Part shown: positions 42,859 through 52,565 of the stretch, piece by piece
How the letters are laid out: each line of letters opens with the position of its first letter
How positions within the stretch are numbered: the stretch's first letter is position 1
Program-made: the position numbers and the translations under genes
Notes under the pieces: generated by a model
The model's input: the letters and a program-made list of their open reading frames with translations, nothing else
What the model was told of the DNA's origin: nothing
Database searches by the model: none
NCBI RefSeq assembly: GCF_017874215.1
Contig: NZ_JAGGLB010000015.1
Coordinates: 155,274-219,273 of the forward strand
Source of the DNA: Paenibacillus eucommiae
GTDB lineage: Bacteria; Bacillota; Bacilli; Paenibacillales; NBRC-103111
DNA: 64,000 nt
Direction of reading: 5' to 3'

Positions 42859-43403
42859 CCCCGAACACCTCCCTTCTGATATTCTTGGAGTAATGTTTGC
42901 AGCTGCTGTCTAGCTCTAAAGAGGTAGGATTTCACCGTATTCAGAGGTAAATCAAGTGATTCGGCAATTTCGTGATACGAAAAATCTTGAAGATAACGAA
43001 GAACCACTACAGAACGATGGTGATCCGGCAGTTTATCAATCGCCTCGCGAATGTCTTGAGCCAAATATCCGTCCATAATCTCATTCTCGACATTTTGGGA
43101 CGAAGTGAAACTGAGCTCATGCTCATCAATGGAAATGGTTGGCTTCGTTTTACGAAATTTATCGATACAAATGTTAGTGACAATACGCTGCACCCACGTT
43201 TTAAAAAGCGCCTTCTCTTCGTAGGAGTTAATTTTGGTATAGATACGAATAAGCGCTTCTTGAGAAGCATCCATAGCATCCTGCTCGTTCCCCAAAATAT
43301 AAAAAGCCGTACGATAGACGTGAGTTTCAATTTCTCGCAACAGGGTAATGAGAGCATCTCGATCACCGGTTTGAGCGTTTCTTACCAGTTCGGGCGCTAC
43401 CAC
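42855..43403 (-). CDS. ECF RNA polymerase sigma factor
   Basis: A 182-residue group 4 sigma factor with the region 2 segment YILGNEQDAMDASQEALIRIY and LFKTWVQRIVTNICIDKFR, and the region 4 helix-turn-helix LPDHHRSVVVLRYLQDFSYHEIAESLDLPLNTVKSYLFRAR. GTG at 43403 is chosen over upstream ATG codons (43463, 43508) because GAGGGAGGG precedes it and the length then fits the family. A promoter resembling the ECF consensus lies upstream, which points to autoregulation. It precedes its anti-sigma gene. Confidence 0.9.
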   Translation of the reverse strand: MVAPELVRNAQTGDRDALITLLREIETHVYRTAFYILGNEQDAMDASQEALIRIYTKINSYEEKALFKTWVQRIVTNICIDKFRKTKPTISIDEHELSFTSSQNVENEIMDGYLAQDIREAIDKLPDHHRSVVVLRYLQDFSYHEIAESLDLPLNTVKSYLFRARQQLQTLLQEYQKGGVRG

Positions 43404-43590
43404 TGGGATCCCTCCCTCTTGCAACCTTACAGACGGCACTGCCGCAAATAATGTTGCACTCATATAGTAAAATACTTCTGTAATACATAATCTATAATAG
43501 AATAGCAAAAAAATATGCTCCAGTATATATATGAATCATAACTGCAAAAAACGATTCACACAAGAAATGACCTGTTAATCTCCTTTTAAG

Positions 43591-43618
43591 TAGACGACTG
43601 ACAACCAAAAAAGTTTCA
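43591..43618 (-). promoter_or_regulatory. Candidate ECF-type autoregulatory promoter
   Basis: On the minus strand TGAAAC (complement of 43613-43618), exactly 16 bases, then CGTCTA (complement of 43591-43596). This matches the TGAAAC-N16-CGTM pattern of Bacillus extracytoplasmic sigma factors. It is about 190 bp before the sigma-factor start. The remaining part of the 416-bp gap to comEC (43619-43819) shows no gene. Confidence 0.6.
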
Positions 43619-43819
43619 TATAAACAAATTCCTTTCTTTGTCACCCGCCCCCTTCCGTGCGTCATACGTGATGATCAGCTAAATATTAATTTTTTATGAA
43701 ATCTCGTGAGCTCAAAAAAAACGACTACTCCTCATTGTAACCCTGTGAATTCAAGGCATATAGTACTATGTTTTCCTAGTACCTTAGTAATTCAGAAACT
43801 ATAAAAAATGCATTATTTC

Positions 43820-46321
43820 TCAGTCCAGCTTTGTCCGCTCATATAAGATACCGCTCTTTACCTTTATTTGCACCTCTCCCATTTGGTCCGTACGGTAAAT
43901 GACCATATCCTGCTGTTCTAACCGCTGCAACACTTCAAGCGATGGATGCCCATAGCTGTTCGTCTCTCCCACAGAGATAACCGCAAGGCGAGGCTTCCAA
44001 TAGTTAATCCATTCCTGTGTACTGGAGGTTTTGCTCCCATGGTGGGCCACCTTCAAAACATCAATTGGCGCAAATGTATTGTCCATGGTTAAAGACTCCA
44101 GCACATTTGCCTCCGTAGTTTTTTCCATATCACCTGTAAACAGCCACGTTGTTCCATCCATATGTAATAGAAAAACCAGGGATTGATTATTTTGTTCCTT
44201 CTCAAGCCTGATAGAAGCCTCTTTATTTGGAAACGGATAAAGAAATTGAAGGTTTGTTTTCGAGTCCACAGTTATAGTCTTGACTTGATTAGGGGACATA
44301 AGAGGAATATTACGTTCCAGCGCTGTACGAAACAATTGTTCCATCGCTTGATTCGATTTATAAGTACCGTTAAACCAAAACTGCTTAACAGGTATTTGCT
44401 CCAGAACCGCCTGCAAACCTCCGCTGTGATCAGCATCCTGATGCGTTAAAATAACCATATCCAGCTGATGTACCCCCCGCTTTTTCAGGATCGGTACGAG
44501 CAGCTTTCGGCCAACTTCATAAGGGTTCTTCCGGTCCTTCCATTCTTCTCCCGGTTTGCGAAAGCTTAGTGTCCCCCCTCCATCAATTAGGATGTGCTTC
44601 CCCTCTGGTGTACGGATCAATATTCCGTCTCCTTGGCCCACATCAATAAATTGCACAGTACCTGCCTGATTCCAGCGCTCAGGTGTATACCCGATCCACA
44701 AAAGCAACATCAGACTGGCCAGAGAAAGAGTAAGACCTATTGATAATAACCGCGGCTTCAAGGACACTTGCATCAGTTGATCAGCTTCCTTACTGCTTCT
44801 TCTTTTTTCTAATAGCATGTAAAGGAGAATGAACAATAAATAATAGGCAGCCATCCAAAGCAAGCTTGGTGAAGGCCAAATGGTTTGAAAAAGGCGAAAC
44901 TGCTGCAAATACGCAGTAAGCGCAAATATCATATCGTTCAGACCGGATATAAGCCAGCCGATGCTTCTGCCGAAAGGGATATAAATAAGTCCCAGTACCA
45001 GAGCAGCAATACCTGAGGGAAATACAACCATACTAATGAGTGGAACCAAAGCCATATTGGCCGCCCATGAAAGCAGCGAAAATTGATTGAAATAATAGAT
45101 GGAGACAGGAAATGAAATAAGCTGAGAAACTATAGTGATGGACAAGGAATTTTTCAATGCGGGGGAAGCAATAGGGAGCAGCTTGTTTACTCTGGGAATT
45201 CCGACAATAAGGCCTAAAGTTACGAGGAAAGAAAGCTGGAAGCTGACATCAAGCAGATAATACGGATTCCAGAGCAGCATTAGCCAGGCGACAATTGCCG
45301 TTAAATGAAGGGCATCTTTCAAGAGGCCTTTTCTTGCCGCAAATAAAGCGATCATGGCCATCATTCCTGCGCGTACAATGGAAGGCGATGCTCCGGTAAT
45401 TAGGATGTAGCAAGGCAGCAGAGCAATTGCCAGCAGTAAATAAGTTTCCTTGGTCACTCTGAGCCTGCGCATGAACCAGATGAAAACACCAAGGAAAACC
45501 GCAACATTCAGCCCTGATATAGCCAAAATATGGGTTAACCCCAAATTGGAAAATTGCTGAAAGCGCTCTGCATCCAGATCGTCCTGCAGGCCGATCAGAA
45601 GCGCCTTCATAAACCCGGCATGCTCCCCCGGAAAAATGCTGTTCATGCGTTTGTCCAGGGCGCTGCGCAGCCCGTCATTCCAGCGCAGCAGCTGGCCGAT
45701 GCTGAAGCGCAGCGGTGTCGTCTCGACCTGCACCTGATCTGCTCCTTTGGCTGTCATCAGCCAATGTGTGCGGTGCAGGCGCAAGTAGCGGCGGTAATCA
45801 AAGCCGCCGAAGTTGCGGGCTGGCGAGGGGCTGCGCAGCGTGCCCTGCAGCGTCAGGGCGTCGCCCCGACGCCAGCCCGCCGCTAGCGCCTGCTCCTCTT
45901 CACGGAGCAGGCGCAGCGAAACCTGGACGCGTTCGCCCCGCATGGGGAACGCGTCCTTGCCTTCGAAGCGGATGGATTCCGCTTCAAGGGCAAAGCTGGC
46001 CCTGTCGCCATCGACGGCGACAGGGCCGGCCAGCCGGCCGCGCAGGCCTGCGCCGCTGCCGGAGAGCTCTTGCTCTTGCGCGAGCGGGAGCAGGACGGTA
46101 ACATTGCGCTGGTCATGCCACTCATAATATCCCATGGATATGAGGACCAGCAGCAATGCGCAGACCGGCAGCCTGCCCGGCAGCCGGAAAACCATAAACA
46201 GCACTGCTGCACCTGCAAACAGCAGGCTCGAAAATAAGGATAACCACGGCAAGCTTACATATAACGCAAGCACATTCCCAGTTATCCACAAGCAAACCAA
46301 GAGTACAATGGGTCGCTTCAA
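43820..46321 (-). CDS. comEC: DNA uptake channel protein ComEC/Rec2
   Basis: The 833-residue competence protein has N-terminal membrane helices, an extracellular OB-like domain, the multi-helix Competence core (about 220-510), and a C-terminal metallo-beta-lactamase domain with DVGQGDGILI and the metal motif HQDADHSGG. It carries single-stranded DNA through the membrane in transformation; the C-terminal domain may degrade the other strand. It is separated from comEB by a strong terminator. The 5' third (45590-46130) is unusually GC-rich for the window. Confidence 0.96.
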   Translation of the reverse strand: MKRPIVLLVCLWITGNVLALYVSLPWLSLFSSLLFAGAAVLFMVFRLPGRLPVCALLLVLISMGYYEWHDQRNVTVLLPLAQEQELSGSGAGLRGRLAGPVAVDGDRASFALEAESIRFEGKDAFPMRGERVQVSLRLLREEEQALAAGWRRGDALTLQGTLRSPSPARNFGGFDYRRYLRLHRTHWLMTAKGADQVQVETTPLRFSIGQLLRWNDGLRSALDKRMNSIFPGEHAGFMKALLIGLQDDLDAERFQQFSNLGLTHILAISGLNVAVFLGVFIWFMRRLRVTKETYLLLAIALLPCYILITGASPSIVRAGMMAMIALFAARKGLLKDALHLTAIVAWLMLLWNPYYLLDVSFQLSFLVTLGLIVGIPRVNKLLPIASPALKNSLSITIVSQLISFPVSIYYFNQFSLLSWAANMALVPLISMVVFPSGIAALVLGLIYIPFGRSIGWLISGLNDMIFALTAYLQQFRLFQTIWPSPSLLWMAAYYLLFILLYMLLEKRRSSKEADQLMQVSLKPRLLSIGLTLSLASLMLLLWIGYTPERWNQAGTVQFIDVGQGDGILIRTPEGKHILIDGGGTLSFRKPGEEWKDRKNPYEVGRKLLVPILKKRGVHQLDMVILTHQDADHSGGLQAVLEQIPVKQFWFNGTYKSNQAMEQLFRTALERNIPLMSPNQVKTITVDSKTNLQFLYPFPNKEASIRLEKEQNNQSLVFLLHMDGTTWLFTGDMEKTTEANVLESLTMDNTFAPIDVLKVAHHGSKTSSTQEWINYWKPRLAVISVGETNSYGHPSLEVLQRLEQQDMVIYRTDQMGEVQIKVKSGILYERTKLD

Positions 46322-46381
46322 GTCACCCCTCCTATCTTTCTTTGGGTATTTTTTTGCTTAATGCCTTTCCAACCCCAGCGC

Positions 46382-46430
46382 AAAAAAAAGCACCTTCCCC
46401 CGCTGCAGCTCGCATGCGGAAAAAGGTGCT
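46382..46430 (-). terminator. Terminator after comEB
   Basis: AGCACCTT (46389-46396) and AAGGTGCT (46423-46430) are the outer arms of a hairpin with an additional CCCGC/GCGG pairing. On the minus strand eight T (complement of 46382-46389) follow. Because comEC lies beyond it, comEC probably has its own promoter or depends on readthrough. Confidence 0.85.
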
Positions 46431-46461
46431 CCCTTTTTACTGATTTAATATTCGGTTCAGC

Positions 46462-46974
46462 TTAATTACTAACTTCCATTATCACGCCATGAGGCGGCTC
46501 GTAAGCCTCCATACAGCGAAAGATCATGCCCCGGTGTGTCATTAAATCGATAACCTTGTCACTATCCTTTGGATATGCCCGATGGTAGACAATTTCCGTG
46601 ATGCCGCTGTTAGCCAGCATATTGGCACAGGTCCAGCAGGGCTGGTCAGTTACATAAACCGTAGACCCTTCCCGATCCTCACGATCCGTGAACAACAGAA
46701 GATTCTGCTCCGCATGTATAGTTCGAATACAGCGCTGCTTGCGCACAAGCTCTTCTTTGCCGTCCTGCAGCTTCAGCTCAATTTCCTCTACAAGCATACA
46801 GCCAGCTTCCAGACAGTCAGGAATGCCCATAGGCGCACCGTTGTAGGCTGTTCCCAAGAGCTTCTTCCCTTGTACCAGTACGGCACCAACATGTCTGCGG
46901 CTGCACTGTGAGCGTGTCGAGGCCATATAAGCGATATCCATAAAATAAGTGTCCCAATCTTTGCGGCTTGTCAT
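46462..46974 (-). CDS. comEB: ComEB, dCMP deaminase family
   Basis: A 170-residue cytidine/deoxycytidylate deaminase with the zinc motifs HAEQN (TIHAEQNLLL) and PCWTC (QPCWTCANML). It is the ComE operon protein 2 of Bacilli; enzymatic dCMP deamination is expected from the family, and its contribution to competence is small or absent in B. subtilis. It is 12 bp after the MetY gene. A typical dCMP deaminase insertion with C-x-E segments (DCLEAGCML) is present. Confidence 0.94.
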   Translation of the reverse strand: MTSRKDWDTYFMDIAYMASTRSQCSRRHVGAVLVQGKKLLGTAYNGAPMGIPDCLEAGCMLVEEIELKLQDGKEELVRKQRCIRTIHAEQNLLLFTDREDREGSTVYVTDQPCWTCANMLANSGITEIVYHRAYPKDSDKVIDLMTHRGMIFRCMEAYEPPHGVIMEVSN

Positions 46975-46986
46975 CGATTTCCTCCG

Positions 46987-48279
46987 TTAGTTTTGACTAG
47001 CTTGAATAGCTTGCTCGAGATCGAAGAGAATGTCTTCGATTCCTTCTGTTCCAATCGATAGACGAATTAAGCCAGGTGTTACGCCAGCTGAAAGCTGCTC
47101 CTGCTCTTTAAGCTGCAGATGCGTAGTGCTCGCAGGATGAATGATCAACGATTTGGAATCTCCAACATTGGCCAGATGTGAAAGCAGCTTAACAGCATTG
47201 ATAAGCTTGCGTCCCGCCTCAAGACCGCCGCGGATTTCGAAAGTCAGGATCGCTCCCTGACCTTTAGGTAAGTAGTGCTGCGCCAGTCCAAAGGATGGGT
47301 GGCTCTTAAGACCAGCATAGCTTACCCATTCTACGGATTCGTGTTTCTCCAGAAATTCTGCAACCTGCTTGGCATTAGAGCAATGGCGCTCCATTCTCAA
47401 ATGCAGCGTTTCAAGCCCTTGCAGCAGCAAGAACGAGTTAAATGGCGAAATCGAAGCTCCCATATCACGTAGCAGCTGCACGCGCGCTTTAATAATATAT
47501 GCAACCGGACCAACAGCATCCGTATAGACTACACCATTGTAGCTTGGATCCGGCTCAGTAAGGCCGGGGAATTTACCGCTGGCCTTCCAATCGAACTTGC
47601 CGCCATCTACGATGATGCCTCCAATTGAAGTTCCATGCCCGCCAATAAATTTCGTGGCAGAATGAACAACGATATCGGCTCCATGCTCAATTGGACGAAG
47701 CAAATAAGGGCTTGGGAATGTATTGTCCACAATTAACGGAAGGCCATGCTCATGGGCAATCGCTGCGACAGCTTCTATATCGAGCACATCGCCTTTGGGA
47801 TTGCCAATGGATTCAGCAAAAACGGCTTTTGTTTTATCGTTAATAGCTGCCCGGAAATTTTCCGGATTGGATGAATCAACAAAACGAACAGTGATCCCAA
47901 GCTTGGAGAGCGTCGTAGAAAATAAATTGTAAGTGCCTCCGTATAAAGTAGATGCGGATACAATTTCATCACCCGCTCCAGCAATATTAAGAATCGAATA
48001 TGTAATGGCAGCTTGACCTGAAGCCGTAGCAAGCGCCGCCAATCCGCCTTCCAGTGCGGCTACCCTTTTCTCAAGCACATCGGTGGTTGGGTTCATGATG
48101 CGGGTATAAATATTGCCAAATTCCTTCAATGCGAATAAATCTGCGGCATGATCCGTATCACGAAAGCCGTAAGAAGTAGTTTGGTACAGCGGTACTGCCC
48201 GTGACATCGTGGTTGGATCAATTTCCTGTCCTGCATGTACAGCTAAAGTATCAAGAGATAATTTACGATCTTCAGACAT
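46987..48279 (-). CDS. metY: O-acetylhomoserine sulfhydrylase (MetY type)
   Basis: A 430-residue PLP enzyme of the Cys/Met gamma family. The PLP-binding lysine is K210 in VVHSATKFIGGHG, and the substrate-binding segment YNGVVYTDAVGPVAYI with the following insertion is typical for MetY rather than MetB/MetC. It makes homocysteine from O-acetylhomoserine and sulfide. The position between comEA and comEB is unusual. No S-box or T-box leader was seen in the short gap to comEA. Confidence 0.93.
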   Translation of the reverse strand: MSEDRKLSLDTLAVHAGQEIDPTTMSRAVPLYQTTSYGFRDTDHAADLFALKEFGNIYTRIMNPTTDVLEKRVAALEGGLAALATASGQAAITYSILNIAGAGDEIVSASTLYGGTYNLFSTTLSKLGITVRFVDSSNPENFRAAINDKTKAVFAESIGNPKGDVLDIEAVAAIAHEHGLPLIVDNTFPSPYLLRPIEHGADIVVHSATKFIGGHGTSIGGIIVDGGKFDWKASGKFPGLTEPDPSYNGVVYTDAVGPVAYIIKARVQLLRDMGASISPFNSFLLLQGLETLHLRMERHCSNAKQVAEFLEKHESVEWVSYAGLKSHPSFGLAQHYLPKGQGAILTFEIRGGLEAGRKLINAVKLLSHLANVGDSKSLIIHPASTTHLQLKEQEQLSAGVTPGLIRLSIGTEGIEDILFDLEQAIQASQN

Positions 48280-48351
48280 CTTTTAACATTCCTCCTAGGT
48301 ATATAACTTCCTTGTTATTTTCTCATAATTTCTAGCAAATAGAAAGCATTC

Positions 48352-48957
48352 TTACTGATTTTCAACATAGACATAAGGGATAAGCTTGGCAAGCATTTTG
48401 GGCCCAATGCCTTTTACTTCGATCAATTGCTCAACATTCTTAAAACTTCCTTGCTGAAGGCGGTAGGCGAGAATGGCTTTGGCTTTACTCTCCCCGATTC
48501 CGGGAAGATCATCCAACTGCTCTAGGGTTGCTGCGTTCAGATCAAGCCTGTCTTCTTCCTTTTTATTCGCACTGTCTTCCTTATTAGTACTGTTCATTCC
48601 TGATGCCGTGGACTGAGGAGCTGCGGTATTCGGCTGGGCAGACGCTTTGGCTGCAGGTGTTCCTGCAGTAAATTCATCTGGAGGAGCGCTCGACTTATTC
48701 TCAGCAGGAACAACGAGCTTTAGCTCGGACTTTGGATTGGGATTGGGATTGGGATTGGCATTGGCATTGGATGCTTTATTCTGCACCGAATTTTTTGACG
48801 TCTGATCAATCAGCTGGCTCATCTGTTCGTTGACTGGGGAAAATCCCATTGCGGATTCGTATCCACCCTGCCCGAACTGCCGCACAAGAACAAATATCAG
48901 CAGGACCGAAATGGCAGCAAGCAGAAATGGAACTCCTTTTTTTGTTATTAAATTCAC
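48352..48957 (-). CDS. comEA: DNA receptor ComEA
   Basis: The 201-residue protein starts with a membrane anchor (about 8-28), followed by a long linker with NPNPNPNP repeats and Ala/Pro/Ser/Thr-rich sequence, and ends in a DNA-binding helix-hairpin-helix pair (LNAATLEQLDDLPGIGESKAKAI and VEQLIEVKGIGPKMLAKLIPY). GTG at 48957 has an AAAGGAGGG ribosome site. ComEA binds incoming double-stranded DNA at the cell surface. It is divergent from comER, as in B. subtilis. Confidence 0.95.
   Translation of the reverse strand: MNLITKKGVPFLLAAISVLLIFVLVRQFGQGGYESAMGFSPVNEQMSQLIDQTSKNSVQNKASNANANPNPNPNPKSELKLVVPAENKSSAPPDEFTAGTPAAKASAQPNTAAPQSTASGMNSTNKEDSANKKEEDRLDLNAATLEQLDDLPGIGESKAKAILAYRLQQGSFKNVEQLIEVKGIGPKMLAKLIPYVYVENQ
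48734..48769. repeat. Hexamer tandem repeat in the comEA linker
   Basis: On the plus strand four GGATTG units (48734-48757) are followed by two GCATTG units (48758-48769). Each unit codes for two residues of the Asn-Pro/Asn-Ala repeat on the other strand, so changes in copy number keep the frame. Confidence 0.8.
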
Positions 48958-49141
48958 AAATTCCCTCCTTTTGTAGGTCTATTTCAGATCGCCCCTGCAT
49001 ATACATGAGGAAGCTAGATTACTTTAATTGTTTATTCATAAGGGTCATAAAGTATTTTGATTACAATTCCAGCTGCATGTAAGCAAACACAAATAACGCA
49101 GCAGATTCCAAGGATGACTGAACTTTTCTGGGAGGGATTTC

Positions 49142-49969
49142 ATGAAGGCGGGATTTATCGGCACTGGCAGCATGGGGAGTATACTTATTGAATCATTTAT
49201 TCATTCGGGTGCGCTGTTACCGGATCAAATTATCGCCGGCAACCGTACGATCAGCAAAGTCGAAGAGCTTGCACATAAATATCAAGGGCTGCAAATAGCC
49301 CAATCCAACATAGAGGTCGTGCATGGAAGTGAGATCATTTTTCTTTGTATAAAGCCTAATGAGTACAAAAAAGTGATTGACGATATTCAAAATGAGGTGC
49401 TTCCGCATCAAATCGTGGTATCCATTACGAGTTCGATCTTGCTCAAGCATTTGCAGCAGCTGCTTCCAGCCAAAATCAGCAAGGCGATTCCAAGCATTAC
49501 AAATTTCGTCTTAAGCGGAGTTACCTTATGTATGCATGGAGACCGCATGCAGCCGGAGGATCAGGAGCTCCTTGAGCATCTCTTTGCGAACATCAGTTCA
49601 CCAATTCGTGTCTCCGAGGAGCACACTCGAATTAGCTCTGATCTATCCAGCTGCGGTCCCGCTTTTCTTGCTAATGTCATTCAATGCTTTATTGACGCCG
49701 CGGTAGCAGAAACAGGAATTTCTGCTGAAGAAGCAACATTCCTTGCCAGTGAAATGGCGCTTGGAACAGGAAAGCTGCTGACAACCGGAGGCTTCAGCCC
49801 TTCTACTCTTCAGCGGCGCGTATGCGTGCCGGGAGGTATCACAGCAGAAGGAATACGCATCATGAATGAGAATTTATCAGGCATGTTTAACAAGGTCATT
49901 CAAGCCACTCACGCTAAATATGAAGAGGATTTGGAAAAAGCAGAGCTGCTGTTTGCAGCTAAGCTTTAA
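49142..49969 (+). CDS. comER: ComER, pyrroline-5-carboxylate reductase family
   Basis: A 275-residue Rossmann protein beginning MKAGFIGTGSMGSIL (GxGxxG motif), with the P5C reductase-like C-terminal dimer domain (SDLSSCGPAFLANVIQCFIDAAV, TLQRRVCVPGGITAEGIRIM). It lies divergent from comEA as in B. subtilis, where it is called ComER and has no firm role in competence; an activity as proline dehydrogenase/reductase is possible. GGGAGG precedes the ATG. Its end is 36 bp from the end of leuS. Confidence 0.92.
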   Translation: MKAGFIGTGSMGSILIESFIHSGALLPDQIIAGNRTISKVEELAHKYQGLQIAQSNIEVVHGSEIIFLCIKPNEYKKVIDDIQNEVLPHQIVVSITSSILLKHLQQLLPAKISKAIPSITNFVLSGVTLCMHGDRMQPEDQELLEHLFANISSPIRVSEEHTRISSDLSSCGPAFLANVIQCFIDAAVAETGISAEEATFLASEMALGTGKLLTTGGFSPSTLQRRVCVPGGITAEGIRIMNENLSGMFNKVIQATHAKYEEDLEKAELLFAAKL

Positions 49970-50005
49970 CCCCCCAGCCTATCCGGCAGTATGAACCGAC
50001 TTTCA

Positions 50006-52465
50006 TCAACCAACTACAATGTTCACCAATTTCCCTTTAACGACAATGACCTTGCGAACGGCTTTTCCAGCGCTCGCTTCTTTTACTTTGTCCAAGCCAA
50101 GCGCCAGCTCCTGCATCTCAGCTTCCTCGGTGTCTTTGGAAATCAATGCTCTATCGACGATTTTACCATTTACTTGAACGACGATTTCGATTTCATTATC
50201 TACTGTCCAAGCCTCATCATATTGTGGCCAAGGAACATAGGAAATGGATCCGCTGCCGCCAAGCTTTTCCCAAAGCTCTTCAGCCAAATGAGGTGCAATG
50301 GGTGACAGCATCTGTACAAAGTTTTTCATTGCTTCCAGTGGCAGGCGCTCCGTTTTGTAAGCTTCGTTGACGAAAATCATCAATTGGCTGATAGACGTAT
50401 TGAACCGTAGAGCTTCATAGTCTTCGGTTATTTTCTTGATTGTCCGGTGCCATGTACGCTTGAAGGCTTCACTGCCCAATGTCTCATCACTGCTGATTTT
50501 GTCATGGACATTTCCATTCTCATCAACAAACAATCTCCAAACACGATTTAAGAAACGATAAATCCCTTCCACGCCCGTAGCATTCCACGGCTTGGTCGCT
50601 TCCAGCGGTCCCATGAACATTTCGTACATCCGCAGTGTATCCGCCCCGAACTCATTGACAATTTCATCGGGATTAATAACATTGCCGCGTGATTTACTCA
50701 TCTTCTCCATGTTCTCACCGAGAATCATGCCTTGATTGACAAGCTTGTGGAACGGCTCCTTCGTAGCTACAACACCGAGGTCGTAAAGAACCTTATGCCA
50801 AAAGCGTGCATACAGCAGATGAAGCACCGCATGCTCAGCCCCACCAATATACAAATCTACTGGCAGCCACTGCTGCTGCTTCTCCGAGGAGCAAAGCTCC
50901 TTATCATTATGCGGGTCGATGAAACGCAGGTAATACCAGCAGCTTCCTGCCCATTGCGGCATTGTATTCGTTTCACGGCGAGCTTTCAGGCCAGTTTCCG
51001 CATCTATGGTGTTGATCCAGTCAGTTACATTAGCAAGCGGTGACTCCCCTGTACCCGAAGGCTTGATTTCATCCACCTCTGGCAAAAGCAGCGGAAGCTG
51101 ATCCTCAGGAACAGTCTTCATCGTTCCGTCTTCCAGATGAATAATCGGAATCGGCTCTCCCCAATATCTTTGCCGGCTGAACAACCAGTCTCTGAGACGG
51201 TATGTGATTTTACCGCGGCCTTTCCCCTGCTTCTCCAGCCATTCAATCATAACGGCTATAGCCTGCTCATTGTGCAGTCCATCAAGCAGTCCTGAATTCG
51301 TATGGGCTCCGTCCCCGGAGAAAGCTTCCACCTCAGCATTGCCGCCCTGCACAACCTCAATGATCGGCAGATCAAATTGCTTCGCGAATTCCCAGTCACG
51401 CTGGTCATGGCCAGGCACAGCCATAATAGCTCCAGTACCATAACCGCCAAGCACGTAATCAGCAATCCAAATTGGCACCTTTGCACCATTTACCGGATTG
51501 ATCGCATAAGTGCCCGTAAACACGCCGGATTTATCCTTCGCTAAATCTGTACGTTCCAAATCACTCTTGCGCGCTGCTTTTACCTGATAATCACTAACAG
51601 CCGCTGCCTGCTCTGGTGTCGTAATACGGCTTACCAGCTCCAGCTCCGGAGCAAGCACACAATAGGTCGCTCCGAACAGCGTATCAGGACGGGTAGTGAA
51701 AACAGTCAGAGAAGCTCCGCCTTGTCCTTCGATCTCAAACTGCACCTCAGCACCCTTGGACTTGCCGATCCAGTTGCGCTGCATATCCTTAATGCTCTCG
51801 GACCAATCAAGCTCCTCAAGATCTTCTAACAAACGCTCTGCATATTCGGTAATTCTCAGTATCCACTGGCGCATCGGCTTGCGGACAACGGGGTGGTTGC
51901 CGCGCTCACTAAGTCCGTTAATTACTTCTTCATTGGCAAGCACCGTGCCCAGAGCAGGACACCAGTTCACCGGAATTTCATCGACATAAGCGAGACCTTT
52001 GTTATAAAGCTGGATAAAAATCCATTGTGTCCATTTGTAATACTCAGGGTCCGTAGTACTGATTTCACGATCCCAATCATACGAAAAGCCGAGAGATTTA
52101 ATTTGTCTGCGGAAATTGTTAATGTTCTTGACCGTAATTTCGCGCGGATGCTGGCCCGTATCAAGTGCATGCTGCTCTGCAGGCAAACCGAAAGCGTCCC
52201 AGCCCATAGGGTGGAGCACGTTATATCCCTTCATCCGCTTGAAGCGTGACAAAATATCACTAGCCGTATAGCCTTCAGGATGGCCTACATGCAGCCCCGT
52301 TCCAGAAGGATAAGGGAACATATCCAGTGCATAGAATTTGGGCTGATCTGTGTTTTCTGCAACTTTGAATGTTTTGTTCGCATCCCAATAAGCTTGCCAC
52401 TTGGGCTCAATCGTTAGCGGGTTATAACCCAGCTGTTCCTTGGTTTCTTTTACTTCCTGTGACAT
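50006..52465 (-). CDS. leuS: Leucyl-tRNA synthetase
   Basis: The 819-residue class I synthetase has the HIGH-type motif HVGH (59-62), the CP1 editing domain (TTRPDTLFGATY, DYVLGGYGTGAIMAVPGHDQRD) and the KMSKS loop KMSKSRGN. Length is typical of bacterial LeuRS. It has a T-box riboswitch leader and a strong promoter. It lies convergent with comER. Confidence 0.98.
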   Translation of the reverse strand: MSQEVKETKEQLGYNPLTIEPKWQAYWDANKTFKVAENTDQPKFYALDMFPYPSGTGLHVGHPEGYTASDILSRFKRMKGYNVLHPMGWDAFGLPAEQHALDTGQHPREITVKNINNFRRQIKSLGFSYDWDREISTTDPEYYKWTQWIFIQLYNKGLAYVDEIPVNWCPALGTVLANEEVINGLSERGNHPVVRKPMRQWILRITEYAERLLEDLEELDWSESIKDMQRNWIGKSKGAEVQFEIEGQGGASLTVFTTRPDTLFGATYCVLAPELELVSRITTPEQAAAVSDYQVKAARKSDLERTDLAKDKSGVFTGTYAINPVNGAKVPIWIADYVLGGYGTGAIMAVPGHDQRDWEFAKQFDLPIIEVVQGGNAEVEAFSGDGAHTNSGLLDGLHNEQAIAVMIEWLEKQGKGRGKITYRLRDWLFSRQRYWGEPIPIIHLEDGTMKTVPEDQLPLLLPEVDEIKPSGTGESPLANVTDWINTIDAETGLKARRETNTMPQWAGSCWYYLRFIDPHNDKELCSSEKQQQWLPVDLYIGGAEHAVLHLLYARFWHKVLYDLGVVATKEPFHKLVNQGMILGENMEKMSKSRGNVINPDEIVNEFGADTLRMYEMFMGPLEATKPWNATGVEGIYRFLNRVWRLFVDENGNVHDKISSDETLGSEAFKRTWHRTIKKITEDYEALRFNTSISQLMIFVNEAYKTERLPLEAMKNFVQMLSPIAPHLAEELWEKLGGSGSISYVPWPQYDEAWTVDNEIEIVVQVNGKIVDRALISKDTEEAEMQELALGLDKVKEASAGKAVRKVIVVKGKLVNIVVG

Positions 52466-52565
52466 TGATCCATTCCTCCTAAATTGACGCCAAGGTAAAC
52501 GCTGCCGCTCTTTGCGGGCAGAAGCATTTGCCTAGAAATATAATGGTTGATATGTTCAGATATTT

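Noticed and set aside
48280..48351. S-box riboswitch for metY
   Set aside because: The gap to comEA is 72 bp, too short, and no SAM-riboswitch motif is seen.
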